Below the pieces are notes generated by a model. That model had not been told where the DNA came from and searched no databases. It was given only the letters and a program-made list of their open reading frames with translations. The position numbers and the translations under genes are program-made. From assembly GCA_014338405.1 (NCBI GenBank), contig JTDE01000315.1:129181-193180 (forward strand): a DNA stretch of 64,000 nucleotides, written 5' to 3'. How positions within the stretch are numbered: the first letter of the stretch is position 1; each line of letters begins with the position of its first letter. Of this stretch, positions 26,871-41,500 are shown piece by piece. The stretch is from Paragonimus skrjabini miyazakii (taxonomy: Eukaryota; Platyhelminthes; Trematoda; Plagiorchiida; Troglotrematidae).

Positions 26871-27785
26871 ATGTTGCACCGGCAGCTACCAAGCAGGTCG
26901 CTGAATTCTGGTTCATTTGTAGTTCGATTTTCAATAAGAACTGAGCAATTCATAAAGTCACTCTAAGGCGTCTCAACAACACCAATTTCCAGCCAGCCTC
27001 ATTTAAAACAAAATGCGAGGTTTGAGGTTTGCATCGTTGTGGCTCCTCAGTAATGCGCGTATGTGACGGGGAGAGGACCACTGGCCAAATTATTCTCAAG
27101 TGCCATGTTGGCCATTGCGTCATCGAGCGCAGTGGGAAAGGTAGTAACTGAAAAGTCGTTGATCACACAGAAATTACGATATATTGTCTGCAAGTTTTGA
27201 ACAAAAATTTCGAAAATTCCTTTAATACTTGGCAAAAATCTGGTTACCAGTTTTGAATTTTTGTGAGGGTGGGTAGCGTACCGTGCAAATAGGCAGTGAA
27301 GTGAGAAAATATACCTTGAGGTTAATTATAACCTGTTCACCTAGTCTGTAGAAGTTTTAGTTCATCAGTGTTGGTTCAACTGACGGAATAGCCAGAAAGA
27401 ATACTATAACTTTTTTGGCCGTTGCGTTTCACTGGTTGTACTTGACATGCAACTGGTCGCAACAAACGTAACTAGCCTAAGAAGTTGGAGTAATATCTTT
27501 GTCAGTTTACTTTCGCATAATCGATCCTCACTCTACTTGGATTTACCGTGCACTGGGAATGAATGGCATTTTAGTTTAGCAGTCTTGACCATCTACCCAC
27601 CAACCGCATTAGACACTTATCATTTGTAACAATCAGTTACGCACCGCTTTGTAGACAACCTGATTGATTTTCCTAATAGTCCGTCATTCAGTGATAGCAA
27701 ACATCCGGTGATTTTCAAGGCTGCGTCAGTTTTGTTTGTTTACACTGATATCTCTCTACTTAAACGGGACAGTGACCAAAATTGG

Positions 27786-28160
27786 TTACGCCGTGTTTAT
27801 CTGAAAGGTTTTCAGTCCCTGCAGATGAAAAGCACAATTGACTGAAGCAGTGTTACTGAACTTTGTATAGTCAACTAATAACTGAAGGAGTCCGTCATTA
27901 GTTTTTATCAGCACAAGCGGGAAACTCAACGCAGACTCGAGATATAAGGGGAACTGTTGTGCAGCCTGTGGTGGATAGCCAATTTTAATGAAATTCCGTA
28001 AATCTGCAGGTCTATAACAATCATCGATGTTTTGCTGAACGTGCAACTTCCGTAGATTAGAACGAAACTGCAGCATCCATAGGCTTGATAAAAGAACAAG
28101 GTTGACTGTACTCACTGACTCGTTCACATGACACTGACGTTGTTTTATTAATGGAAGCAT
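27786..28160 (-). pseudogene. Ty3/gypsy-type reverse-transcriptase N-terminal fragment
   Basis: The minus-strand frame contains RPADLRNFIK, then ESALSFPLVL, IKTNDGLLQL, LVDYTKFSN. This matches the pattern of Ty3/gypsy RT domain 1-2: S-P-hydrophobic-V-L-V-K-K-K-D-G-x-x-R-x-x-V-D-Y-R-K-L-N. Diverged residues at conserved sites and the lack of a downstream YxDD region show it is dead. The open frame immediately upstream (28195-28491, minus) may be the preceding pol part but carries no motif I recognise. It lies inside the first intron of gene 1. Confidence 0.55.
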
Positions 28161-28617
28161 GACTTAGAAGGCAACTTGTGAACAATTTTTCGTTTTATTT
28201 TACTGCATTGTTTATCCAATAACCAGTAACGAATTTTAGGTTGTCGTTTTGCTGGCCAACTTTCATCAGCGTATTATCGACTCTGCATGCTTCCAGGTTT
28301 TCAAATAACGAAGGCGCAGTTAACTCACTGTGATCATATACGTTTTTTTCACATAAACAAAATATCGGCATTTGGTTTTCTACATCGCGTAATGAATTCG
28401 TATGTTTCCGACGAATATATTGCTTTTCCGGAGCTTCTGTAGACGTTCTGACAGATAAGGAGTAGAAGCTATTCATAGCTAAGACAGTCATTTCTACATT
28501 GGGCTTTAGGTAACAGTCCAGAAATAATTCCCATTCATTCCGCGAAGGCGGTAGATTAGGTAAGACCCCTCCGGACTACTTGTGTGACAAATATGCGCAG
28601 CCCTCTGAAAACCATTA

Positions 28618-29963
28618 CCGATAGACAAAGTTTGTTGATTTTTTACGAATGCATACTACAGACCATTCATATACTAGTATTGGAAAACGAGCAAGATATC
28701 AGAGAGTCAATTTTCAGAATGCACACTCATTTTCACTACCATGGTAGCGACAACTTCCAAAACAGTTGTTTCTGGATACAACACGGGTTTGAACTTCTGA
28801 ACTGCAACTGCTACAGCATAGCGCATCTGTGTGACATTGAGTAGATAACGCAAATCGCCGTTGCAGGATCACATTGGTGTATTGGAAATGAAAGACGTAT
28901 ATGCCATCTATTATATTTAATAATTAACAAACCCGATTCACTACTAACAGAGGCAAACGGACCCTTCGATTTTTCTCCTAAACAAGAAGTTTTCATTTCC
29001 ATATACAGATTATCAGTATAACATTAATTTACAACAGATCTTTAGGAGACACAAGCATAAACGATCAGCTGTTCAGCTAATATCGTTGTCAGTTCACTAT
29101 AGGTGGGTCAGCTGAGTAGGTTGCACGGTTCTCAATCGGTGGGTAAAACTGTATGTTTGGAGTGTACGGACTGGTAAGAGTCAACATGTTGCGTTAAGTA
29201 AGATCGATCGGTGATTTTACGTTTGAATAGAAGCTATATGTGCACCCAAGCCAATAGTTGAAGACAATGGCCTAACTATGTTGCGAATTTGTTAATAACC
29301 TCAAGGATGTGAGATCTAATCATTCACCCTATCTTATCTAGATGTTTAGAAAATGTGAATTCAGACATTAAGCTCCAAAACAGTAACATTAACATCAATG
29401 CCACCAACGAGCTTTCGAAAGGGTTATCCACTTCCAAATGTATTAACATGTCTACCTGTTTTTCTTACTAAACAGTGTGAGAGCGTGTACGATACACAAA
29501 AGTAGCAGATCAAATCTGGTATAGGCCTCATAAAACTGCAGTTAGCTGAGTAAACAGTTTTAAATCAATGTATATCGTTAATGGTTTTCCTGATAGCCCA
29601 TATATTGGAATGAAATCTTCTTGTTTAGGAGAGAAATCGAAGGATCCGTTTGCCTCTGTTAGTAGTGAATCAGGGATGTTAATTATTGAATATAATAGAT
29701 AACATATACGCCTTTCATTTTTAGTATACTAATGTGATCCCTCAACGGCGCTTGGCGTTATCCACTCAACGTCACACAGATGCGCTATGCTGTAGCAGTT
29801 GCAGTCCAGAAGTTCAAACTGTTTTGAGGGTTGTCGCTACCGTTGTAGTTACAACCATTGTGCCTTCTGACAATTGACTCTCTGATATCTTGTTCGTTTT
29901 CTCACACTAATATATAAATTGTCTGTAGTATGCACTCGTAAAACATCAACGAAATTTGTCCGG
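28618..29963. repeat. Large foldback: ~400-bp inverted repeat around a 540-bp spacer
   Basis: The left arm (about 28618-29030) and right arm (about 29572-29963) are inverted copies at roughly 80-85% identity by eye. Long shared blocks include GATATCAGAGAGTCAATT, AACTGCAACTGCTACAGC, ATAGCGCATCTGTGTGAC and CACTACTAACAGAGGCAAAC. The left arm has an extra 22 bases near 28770. The spacer shows no coding signal. Open frames crossing the arms have no recognised product. Confidence 0.8.
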
Positions 29964-32900
29964 ACATAGATTATGCAATCTCAGCCCATTTTCTTCTTTA
30001 TTCAACTTCTTTACGGGAAAATAAAATCATAAACCTAATGGTTTTTGATATATTGTAGATGCTGAGGGTTTCTCTTCACATTGACCATTCCAAACACACC
30101 ATCTGAAAAACACAACATACCCTCGATTGTAGACAGCAACCTAATAAGGATTTATTCAGCAGACGCAACTACTATCAAAATGTCAACAGAATCCACAGCT
30201 TATAAGAAAAATTTTGGGAATTCGCATTGTTTATAAAGCTGTTCACAGCTTCCAGAATTTGTAACCTGAGTGAAAAATTACAAATGTTTGCTATATTTGC
30301 TATAATTAAAAATAGGTTCCAGTTTAACAACTTTTCTGGTATAAATACGTTAATCCTGTGCTCCATATAAATTAAATTCAAAGGTATGAACTAAAAGGTA
30401 AAACTTATTCACAAACTACCCAAGAACAAAATGCAGTAAGATAACGCGAAGTTCGTCCATTAGAATTCTGGTAGCATTTATATTCAGTAAAATACAGTGA
30501 AATAATGAGGTAACGTTCGATAGTGTTTGTAAAATCAAGCCACACATTTTTTTCATCGGATTTTGCGGTACATCAGAAAACGTCATGAAAATTATATTAC
30601 TAAAACTGACTGAAAAAAACGCACGCCAAAAGCTGTCACATGCAGTATCCGAAAGGAGAACATTGTAGCCAAAAGTGGACCTGTATCATAGTTCACTTTT
30701 CAATGACTGTGCACGGCAAGTCGAACAAAAGATAAAACCGTGTTGCTTCGCGAACTTATATTTGCTATATATATATTTGACAGTAAATAAATACCCAGAA
30801 ACTGTGCATTATGTTTGTTATGGAGTGTAAATAGTAAATTTTCACCGAATTACTCGCGGAAATTTCTCCACTGATAAACAACAGTATTCATGTGTAATCA
30901 TTGTCAGCTTCAGTTCAAGCAATTCTTCATTCACAATATAAAAGAAACATTTAGCGTTTGATGAGGGATGTGTTAGTAGTGTGACCGATTAATTAATCAA
31001 AAAATGACCCATATAAAAACGTCTTGGGCGTTTGCTAAATTAAAACTATAATACACAACAGCCGGTAACTGAAAAAATTTGGTAGGTGAGAAGTCTTTAT
31101 GTGCCTCAAATACACATGCAACATCCAGACACTTTGTGGCACTAGTAAAATGAACGTTTCAAATCGCATAATCAAAAACGCGGAAACATTTGTTGGCATT
31201 ACTCCGAAACAAAAAACGAATACAAATACACATTACAGTGTACATACTTGTATAGGTAGTTGGCAATTCAGTTGTTAACAGACGACAGTGCCTTCAGTTG
31301 ATGCTTAACAGTCACAGCCGTATTCGGCTTACTGAAATGTTCGCGGGCCGGTTATGCACGCTGGGCTTGAAACTAAGCTTGATATTTTATCACTGAGAGA
31401 GGCCATTTACTCATATATAACCTCACTATCAGAATCGGAAGGCTGTTGATATTGATGGGCTTGATATTATCACTTGGGTGGAAATAGGTATAATGCCTAG
31501 TGACAAAATAACTGACAAGTAAGGAATCAACTGTCATTGGAGTGCGTGGAGCACAACAAGCTGATTTCCAGAGAAACTGATACCAATTTATCATACGGAG
31601 GAAAACATGAGGCTTGATGGATTTTTATTTTGAAAAATATGTATATTCACCAGTAAAGTGTTTCACAAGAGTACGTTTCTGCGATGGTACAACTGTACGA
31701 ACTACTCAGCCCATATTGTATCAGTATACCACGTGTCTTTACTGATAAAGCTTAATTAGAGAGGGGCAGTTTTCAATTGTCGCATTTCATCAAATTTATT
31801 AGTGCTTAAGGATAATTCCGCTTTTCATTAATTGTGAAAGCATTATACCGGAAAAGTTTACTGACAGAAGATGCTTATAAAACTAAATGAACAAACTGAT
31901 CTCTCACAGTCCTGACTCTTAAGGTCAGTGTGTACTAGCTAAACCGCCATCCCATACGTTGTGTACAAACTTGTATAAACAATATACATCTTCAGTTTAT
32001 ACCACTATTCTACAGGCAAACTGATTGAGAAAAATGGTGTTTGTTCACATCATGTTTTTACGTTAACACGATTTGCTTAACTACGAAATCAAACAGGAAA
32101 ATTAATACACCGAAATGAGTTTCCGCAGATTCCATCAAAAGTTTATCACAAATGAAATTGTCCACCAATGATTCTACATAAGCTAGGAAGTTGAGATTAC
32201 CAGTGTATATATGTCCCCGTATATTGTAAACCAGCCTGTTAAGCTTGAACGCAACAAATTCTAAAGCAGTACTCACTGTTCATCAAACGTAATTCAGTCT
32301 GAACGATCAAAGCATGACACAAATTTATCTGCATAATTTTGATTGCTTATTCGATAAAACCAAAATTCACTATCACATCAAGCGGCACGGCACACTCAAT
32401 GTGAACAAACAACCGTGATCTCAGGGACATCAGCCTTTATACATAATGCAAACAACAATGCACCATTCACAGCGTTTGCTATTATCAAAACTTGTAACGG
32501 TTTTCACGTGTTAACTGTTTACAAATCTTAATGAAATCTCTCAATACTACAGAAAGGTAAGGTATTCAGCTCAAAATCAAGACAGGAGCATCTTCATAGT
32601 TCCCATAATATATAGGGGAATTTAGAAATTATATGACCAGAAGGTAACCAAGAGAGTCTCCAACGAAAATAATCAATGTAGCAACCCAATTTGGAACTTT
32701 CAGTTAGTAGTTTTACGGTTTACACATCACCTTCACGTCATAAATACAAAAGTGAGTTCAGCAGGTATTTTCATCCTGAAACAAATGTAACCCTTTTGTT
32801 CTTTTGTGAAAATCAACACGTGCTAACAATACCACGCAAAATAATTGCTGAAAACTCATTAGCCCTGACATAACCATTGTGTTTTGCTCAACGCATCATT

Positions 32901-34260
32901 ATTTGACAAAATTTTGCACGAGAAAAGTGAATATGAAACGCTGTGTTTTGTAATCATGGCAAAAAAAGATTAGTATGACCTAATTCAACTCTCAGCAGTT
33001 GTTAAACATAAAAAATCACCAGCAACTCGGTTGTATAGTTTGAGGATGAATAGCGAGTTGTTAACTGGCAAAACTCTTTGCTATCACAATAAGTCAAATT
33101 TCACGTTCACCGTGCAGTCTAACAGAAATGAAATAGTAAAGATTTGCTAGGTGGGAAAATATAAATCTGCTATTCTGAGTTGAAACTCTCAGAAGTAAAA
33201 TGCCATCCAATCAGAACGAAAATCTCAAAAAGAAATTGTTGGTGTTTCATGGCGAACAATTCAACTGATTGTTTTGAAAATCAAGTTTTCCTATTCCCCA
33301 TATTCAAGTTGTCATGCATAACTGACAGCTCCACATTCTCACTTAATATCGAAGTATCAGCTTACACATTAAAAGATCTACTTAACTTTGACAGAAAAAC
33401 TTCGTTAAAATGTTTAAAAATAGGTTTGGACCAAGTGCCTTCGAAACAGGGCCCAAGAATTTCGGACGGCTACTACGTTAACGTCGTATATCACATTTCA
33501 TGAAGCATTGAATAATTACACAAACCAACGTGACATAACCTCAGACTCTGTCACCAACACTGACATGCGCATATATATCTAACTTTCAGGTCGACAAGCA
33601 TCATTTTATTTCGTGACCTTTTAAAAGTATGCTGTAAAACATGCCGGTTCTAAATTGGACTGTGATTTATTTGAAGTGACAGAACTCAAGGCAAACTACA
33701 GCCAAACACAAATGTAAAGCTCATTATTTTGTCAAAACACGGTGTATAATTAACCCTACTACTCAATATAAACGGATTACGGTAATACATAAACAAGATT
33801 TTTAGCCGATAACTTCAGCGTAAAATATAGCTCTAATCTAGATTGTTCAGTTCTCTCGTATAAACCATTCTTCAAAGTAGTATATTTCAGTACTGGTGAG
33901 TAGTAGGGGAGATCAGTTTTCCATTGAATTAAACATTACCCACAACTGATTGCAGCTGTTATATCCTCATAGACTTTCCAGTAAGCCCCTTTCAAAAAGA
34001 AATACCAGACTAAAGTTTCGTTCTCGTTCATCAGTAGTGCATATTTCTTCAATTAATTTGTCCGATGTTCAAGATGCGTTGTCATGTGTTATGCCTTCTT
34101 GCATTCAATAAAATTGTGTGCTGGGTTTTAACTGGTTGGCATGCTTCTTGGACGAAGTGATTCGATTATTAATCAGTTGGAAGATATCCTCACCAAATTT
34201 AGTACGAATGTAGTAAACAACTCGGGTGTCTTATTTAGCATATTTGACAAATCAATTGAG

Positions 34261-34362
34261 AACAGCACAACGTTACGAGCAAGTTTTAATACGCCTAACA
34301 GAGGCCACCCATGGTGGTCAAACCGTAGAGTAACATGACTCGCTCGTAACGTTTTGCTGTTT
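34261..34362. repeat. Short hairpin element with 23-bp inverted ends
   Basis: The ends AACAGCACAACGTTACGAGC(AAG) and its inverted partner (CTC)GCTCGTAACGTTTTGCTGTT match at about 21 of 23 positions. The 56-bp centre contains a second palindrome, CCACCCATGGTGG. The whole segment can fold into a cruciform. It could be a miniature transposon or a structured RNA hairpin; no coding role is apparent. Confidence 0.5.
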
Positions 34363-35439
34363 TAAATCGATATACCAATAGTTTGCTGATTTTCTCATTA
34401 CTCTCAGGTGATTACTAGAATTGTGGTATATCTCACTGTATGAAAAGGTTCAATTTTATGCTTTACGGCTTTACAGCTTGTGACATTATTCACATAACAT
34501 CCCTTCGGCTGACAAGGTTTAACAAAATACGGTGCTTGTAAAATCGATTAGCGGTGTTTCATACAAGCCGACTCATAAACCCTTCAAGTCATTACTACTG
34601 CACGAACGATTACATAAAGAGTAAGTTGCCTCAATGAAAACGTTAATTATAATCGAGTAAAAAAGAAACAAGTTGCATTGTGTTACTAACAATGTGACTG
34701 TTAGTCATTGCAGAAGCATTCTATTTCCTACTTGATTTACAGTTTACAAGATATGGTTACGTACACGGCTAAACTGTACCGGGCAAGCATTGTAAATCAT
34801 CATTAGAGGCAACGTTAATCAACTTTTGCCGCATCAGTCGCACAAAGAAGTATCTAGAGATACGGCTGCTTTAGCGAGGCATCAAAAATAAACGAAATGA
34901 GTTAGTCAAAAACGGGACGGAAAAAAACTGACATTATCAGCCCAAATGTACAGTTGTTTACGCTGTCTTGCTGCCAGTAGCGTTAAGTGAAACTTCACAA
35001 GGAAAGAAAATTGTTTAGAAAAAGTGGCTTGTTTCCATAGTATTATTCAGCGATCCAAGTCATAGTTGACTTTTAACGCATCTGATAACTAAAGCAGCTT
35101 GGGAAATTTTACTTTGACCCTGAAGAACACGTGTGAGAGACTCGAGTGTGAAAAGCCTAGTTTTCCGTAGCATTTAAATTAGCAACGGAAACAACACTTT
35201 CAAAGCACTCCATGGCTTGAACTAGGGGGTTATAACTGTTGCCCCGATGTTTCATTTTGGGAATCAGTCACGTGCTGAACTCATCGTCTCACATGAGTTC
35301 ATCTGGGAAATCGACTCTTCCGGTTGGATTTTTGATGCAATTCATAATGGAATCCACCAAAGCACCTGTTGTCCATCGAATTTTATTAGTAATACACTGT
35401 TTGGCGGTTAAGAAAATACCATGGTGACAGCTTTTAGAG

Positions 35440-35526
35440 AATCCGAGCTGCAGCCACGTTCTAAACGGCAAAGGCAACAGCACGCTCAAACGCAGCATGT
35501 GTATAACCAGCTGAGCTAACGAACCA
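35440..35526 (-). repeat. tRNA-derived SINE-like head
   Basis: On the minus strand GTTCGTTAGCTCAGCTGG contains a perfect box A (TAGCTCAGCTGG at 35507-35518) and is followed by TTATACACATGCTGCGTTTG. A box B candidate, GCTCGGATTCTC, is weak. The stretch after box A resembles that of the copy at 48.6 kb (GCTGCGTTTGAGC against GCAGCGTTTGGGC), suggesting the same SINE family. Confidence 0.35.
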
Positions 35527-38500
35527 CGTACGCATTAATACATTCTTTGGCGCAAATTATTGTTTGATACAGATGAATCACATTAATCGACGAGTTTACT
35601 GGGTGATACATTTGAAAAAAGTGAGGGGCAGTTCCTCGTGAAGTTTTCAAATCACGTGACCCGAACTATGTACGTTTTTCGGAATCATGAGAGCTTAAAC
35701 CTTTATCTCGACTATGATTTGAAAATGTCGATGTCTTCGAATAATAAATATGTAAGTATTTGCTTAACTTAGGAGTACCACGCTCATTAGAAAACGTTCA
35801 CCGTAAAACTCGATGTGTTTGAATCAGGTAATAATCAATTCAAAGATGGCTAATCATTAATGCAATGGTAATCATATTTGTAGGACAATAATCACTTCAG
35901 AAGATTAGCACCTCATAAAAATTGTATCCATCCATGATTTTCAGTCATTTAATAGTCCACAGAACAGCAAGTAAAGATACGGTGAAAGCCTCACGAATTT
36001 ATAAGATTGGCATTTACCGTTCATACACCGTCACAAGTAGTATCTAGATTGTCTTTATTTGATTTTCATCTGTTAAGCGTAGGTGATGGTTGATAACATT
36101 TGTGAGATCTGTGAAATGATTCCTCCAAATTTCGACCAACGTTATGTTTTTGTGTTAAGCACTTTACTTTCATACGATACAAAGTTCCTATACAGTATCC
36201 CACTTGGACATTGTTTTCTTTCAAACTTAACTTCATAATGCTTTCATCTATAAGTTACGGGTGAATTTTCAGCCATTATAACGGAGAGGTTGTCCACCCA
36301 GAAATTTTGATGTGATGTACAGTGATCAAACGTGTTCATCAAAACCATCTTCGTTACAACCGAAATCTCACTACATTGATCAGTTTGGCTATAAACGAAT
36401 AAGTCCGCCCGCTGTATCGGATTAGAAACATCTTTTTTGGAACTAGATGTCAAATCATACTATAGAAGTGTTGTTTTAAAGACTTCCATTTTTTCAAGCC
36501 AGAATTTACTCTTTAAAGCAAACTGTAAACGCCTTTTTCAGATGAGGGAAAATCCATCAAGAGTATAAACGAAAATTGTTTGATCCGAATGATTAGGTTT
36601 TGTAAAGATCAATTCGTGCACTGTATTCTACATGATCTTGAAATGAACACACGTAGAGATTATTCATAAAAAGACATGCAAGCAAATCAACTTATTAATC
36701 AGAAATACTTGTAACTATTCTAAACTTTGTCAGCTTTTCACATTTCTAGTAAACACAACTTTTTCAAGTTAAACAAGTTAATCAGAACATGTCTGGTAGA
36801 TGCATTGAGTAAAAATTGACTGGTAACTGCCAAATACATAACAGCACGAATCGGTTTTTATATCGGACAGTTATGGCAGGATTAAGCTCAAGAACATTTA
36901 CTGCGAGCATGTAAAATTTGGCATGGGTCGCATGTCCGCGATTAGTTCCACAGACAAAAAAGTCTAGAATTACAATAAAATAATGGAATTCTGAATGCAT
37001 GTATGAAATCGATTACCTATCAAGGTCGTTTCTTAACGGTCTTCTATGAATATATACGAAAACGTTTCCTAAAACAGCCAATTTCTGTTGCTTTTTTAGT
37101 TTTACAAACCGACAGTTTAGGTATTTCTGGTAACTGGATCTTTCCCAAATCCATATTTTAGGGGGTCTGAGCGTTTGACCCAGATTTTCTTTAATCCACT
37201 TCAACATTTCAAACCGTTTTACTTACTCTTTCTAACACAATCTCCCTTAAATTTAACCGCGCTGTTCTCATCTTCGCTTCCAAACTAACATGAAAATATC
37301 TGTTAAATGTCACAGATTTCCCCTGACAGTGAGATTGCCCGATTAGTAACATTTGCATTCCGAAGTGACTTCACGAAATTAGTATAACAGCTATATCGAT
37401 AAGGCTGATTGTCAAACGGACAAAAGCTGTGGCTCGCATAGCAAACGGTTGCTGGAATGATCATCTATCGAGACTGTCCACCGAATGAGTTCAAACAAAG
37501 ACGAAAACGGTAATGCGTATCCGTCTTAGGATAAGCGTCGGAAAGAATTATAAATTATTCGGCACACTTCACATCCAATCATCTGAACGATGTTCACATT
37601 TTCCCGTATAATATGCCAGTTTTGAATTTTAGCCCAAACCAAATGATTTTCCAGAAAATCTTTGTAAAACAATTCGTTTGTCGAACCTTCTACAAATAAA
37701 TCTCCCTAAAATTGTCCACGTGATTTGCATTATAAATCACGCAATCGTGAAAGTGGATAATGCGATTCAAAATTCTATTATGTTCAATCATCTATCACGT
37801 TGTAACAACAAAAAAAGAATATTAAAATAAATGTTTATTTTTCGTTAGTTTTTCCTAAATGTTGACAAGAAATTACTCACGAAAATATTTTTGTAATATT
37901 TCTTTGTCAGATGCGCAGATAAATGTTAACATCAACGTAAAAGCTTAATTTTAAAGAATGATTGTAATATATTCAGATCTGAACATAATAAGTAAAAGCA
38001 TTTATTAAAAAATATCCGTTAGTAATCACCGAAGACCTAGAATATTAGCCTAATACGCAGTCAAGTTTGAGACCATCAAATGAATACGGGCAAAATCAAC
38101 ATTTTTCTTGCCAACCTTGACCGTACACCATGGGCAACGGTTCAACTAACAAAAGTGCTAGTGGACACCGTTATATAAAGCATACTTACATCAGTTACTT
38201 CTATCAGGCATACCGAGCTGTATTTACATTGATATTATAACAAAACGTTTATTAAAGTGCGCAAGGCTATAGAAACTCTCATCGTGTCGACCATATTTCA
38301 AATACGAGCACACATTTTGTTTGTCGTGGTAAGCCAGAGAAGATGAGCAACGGTTGCAAAGAGATAAAGATAACTAATCAATACACAACTGCAAGATGTA
38401 TGGCATTCTCATCATCCAGAACATTTACTGGATGAACAACCTGCAGTCACTTTTGGTTGAGAGAGCATACCTCATCGATTAGGTGCTGTTGTCAGATGAG

Positions 38501-41500
38501 TGAATAAAACGTTGTTCGTGACACTATCTCATAAAAATTAAAAGTAGGTAAGCCGTACGACCTCTCGCTGGCAAATGCTTTACGACATTGTAAGCAGGGT
38601 ATCCAATAAAAGGCGAGTATACACAGTGAGCTGACGGTTCAAAGAAACAACCGCAAATATTCTGTGTGCGCGGGACTCCTGTCGGATTTCAGTTTTCTTT
38701 ATCCCACAAGGCAAATTGTATAACTAGAAAGGCGTCAGCAACATTCAAAGTGAAATATAGGGCACGCTTGTAGTTTCTGATTTGAACGTGATTTTGTCCT
38801 CCGTTTGGAAAGCTGATTTGTGTAATCGCACGGGCCACGGCAGACAGAGTGGTCAAAAAGAGTTGTTCTAAATAGTTGACTGCTCTTGAACATAAACTGA
38901 ATTCGGAATAACTACCGTGTTGACATGTCTTCCGGTGCGGGCAACACAGAAAGAAAGGTTGTAACATGTAAATCAAGGTGCGATTTTAATTCGAACGTAA
39001 AACCTCCAATAATTCAACAAGATAGTTAAATGTATAAATTGCCTGTTACAGCGGCCTATCTACCGGTCCCTATTACGTAACTGTGTTCATCAGCATCTCG
39101 TAAACTTTAACATATTGTTGATTATTGGGACAAATAAATCAGTTACGGAAAGAAGTGTTTTGCAGAGCAACAAAACCTTCTCGGTTTTTATAATTCTGTA
39201 AAAAGTAGTGGTATGTTTTACCAGGGTTAAAGGAGAGTTAAACTCCTGATAAGCTTTAGCAAATGTGCTCCGTAGAAATTAGGATACGTTATGATAGTGA
39301 TAACAACCATACAACTTTGAGAGATTCGTCATAATCGTTATATCTCTCATAGTAAGTGAGTTCGCCTAGGGTATATAGACAGATTCAATTGAAATAACGG
39401 ACAGGCATGGTTGATGGTTTATAGGTTTAACTTTGTCGAAAGGGGCCGACTGGAAAGTGTATGGGAATGCGACAGCTGCGATCAATTGTGGGTGATGTTC
39501 AACTTGAAATTAACCAAATCCCCGACTACTCATCAGTAAGGACAAAGTAACCATCAAACAAGATTGGAGGAGGCAAGATATCGCACGTATTATGCGTTTC
39601 CCGGTCCAAATTTACCCAACAGGGCACGACGATTTCCTCGGTTTGTCAAACGTGGAAGGCGTCACTCTTATTTGATGAAAATATGACGCCCTTAAGGAGG
39701 TTGAGGCAGACTGCTTCGCTATACATCTTTCAGCTGGCCCTGTTGATACCTGCACTGAGGTAAGGGGACCAACTTATTCTGAAATAAATTGTAAAAGCGA
39801 GTTTTTACCTGTAATTTTTATTAACACTGAATACGAGCAGCATATATGGTGGTTAACTGTGGAATACAAAGGCATGAGTGCGGTGGACCAACTCAGCCGA
39901 AAGAATATATAATATTTTGGCTTCACGCGAGAAGCTTCGATGCGTGAACGGCTAAGCTTTAAGTACAATGAAAGTAAACTGTTTTCCGCAACCCGAGAAA
40001 AGGAACGATTCTTCATTTAGGGGAACCCTGCAGAAAGCTGTCAGAACGAGATTAGCAAAACAGAGCACTTATGGTAACACAGCATCACTGTTGCTTTCTG
40101 CAACTCAAAACAACCTTATCAATTTAAGCAAAACTTACTATCTTTTGTTTTATTTGTGAGGGGGGTGACAGACAATCTCGGCCGAAGAACGAACATTGCT
40201 GATAAGGTGGTGATTGTGTGCTCATCATGGGGTCGAAAGTCCTGAACAGTTAGTATATGCATGTGACAGAAAATTTATCCGGATGGAGTTGTTTGCATTT
40301 TATTTTCAAGCTTGTAAAAGGGAACTTGCTTTCTGCTCCACATGATGTTTTATTACTAGACTCTGCAATCCCTTCGAGTGTGGAAAAAGTCGCATGTTCT
40401 GTTGGGCTAAAGAGTTTGTTGAAACAAGTATGTCTACTGGAAGTACGTCATCTTGGCGAATTCTACTGGCAACGAAATTTTATGCTACATGTGACACGTC
40501 GCAGACCTGCAACTTATCAGGACAGAGTTAAATACACAGGCGAGTGTATAATACTCGAAGATGTTATTTGTTTGATTCGCATATCGTGCGATGTGGGAAA
40601 CCATCTGACCATGAGTGAATGCGTACAACAATCACACAGTGGCTGATCCCACAAATGCACTTGATTGCGCCGTAATTCACCGTTCTAAATGAAGCATTAG
40701 GACGGGATGGTGGATGGTTTACCTGGACGAAATACACCCGATAAGTAACAGCAATCACTTGGAAAGTGACGAACAGTCTCTCATCAGAATTCATTAAAAT
40801 GGCAGTGATATGGAGAAAACAACAATATCCTAATGGCTATATTATTTCCTTCAAACACCTAAAAGGAGTCGTGAATGGCATCACTAATGAACAGTCATTT
40901 TTGCCTAATATATAGTTATGGTTTAGGATAATAGTATAACACAGCGGTATAGTTGTATTAGCAGAAATGTGTAGTGAAGTACCATGAAGAGCCAGGAAAA
41001 TGATCAATGATTTGTACCAAATATTACCCAATTCAATATAAACCAAACGGCCCCATCTATAGGGGTAGATAGCCTAGGAAGGCAAGCTCACTGCTGTGTT
41101 TCGGAGTGCAGGCCAAAACTTTAGTTTTGCTTATTATCCTGTGCTACAGAACAGTCTCTTGACAAGAAACCAGACACAATACATTTATATTAAAAACTAC
41201 GGTCTATTAAGATAATGATGTTTTCATAGTACGTCTGGCAAATGGTTAATGGCTGCCTAGGTAACTATGCAAAATTTTTAAACCTCAAAATCTTGTATGA
41301 ATTATCGCCAAAAAGTAAGTCATGCTGCTTGTTTTAACGGTTATTTAAACAAAAGTGTATCATCGACGGTAAATCACTCACGACTTTTTCATTTGCAGTG
41401 AACAGCAGATATATGCGCGGCTGTTGCATATTAGTGTGAAACCACAAGCGAAACTTTTTGCAAGATACTAGCTGTTTTCGAAATGTTCAAAAAAGTTCAA

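Noticed and set aside
33180..33503. 107-codon plus-strand open frame
   Set aside because: Composition and surroundings are like other intronic AT-rich sequence; no motif or splice signal.
40257..40646. 129-codon plus-strand open frame
   Set aside because: Long for this window, but without motifs, splice context or similarity that I recognise; not enough to call a gene.
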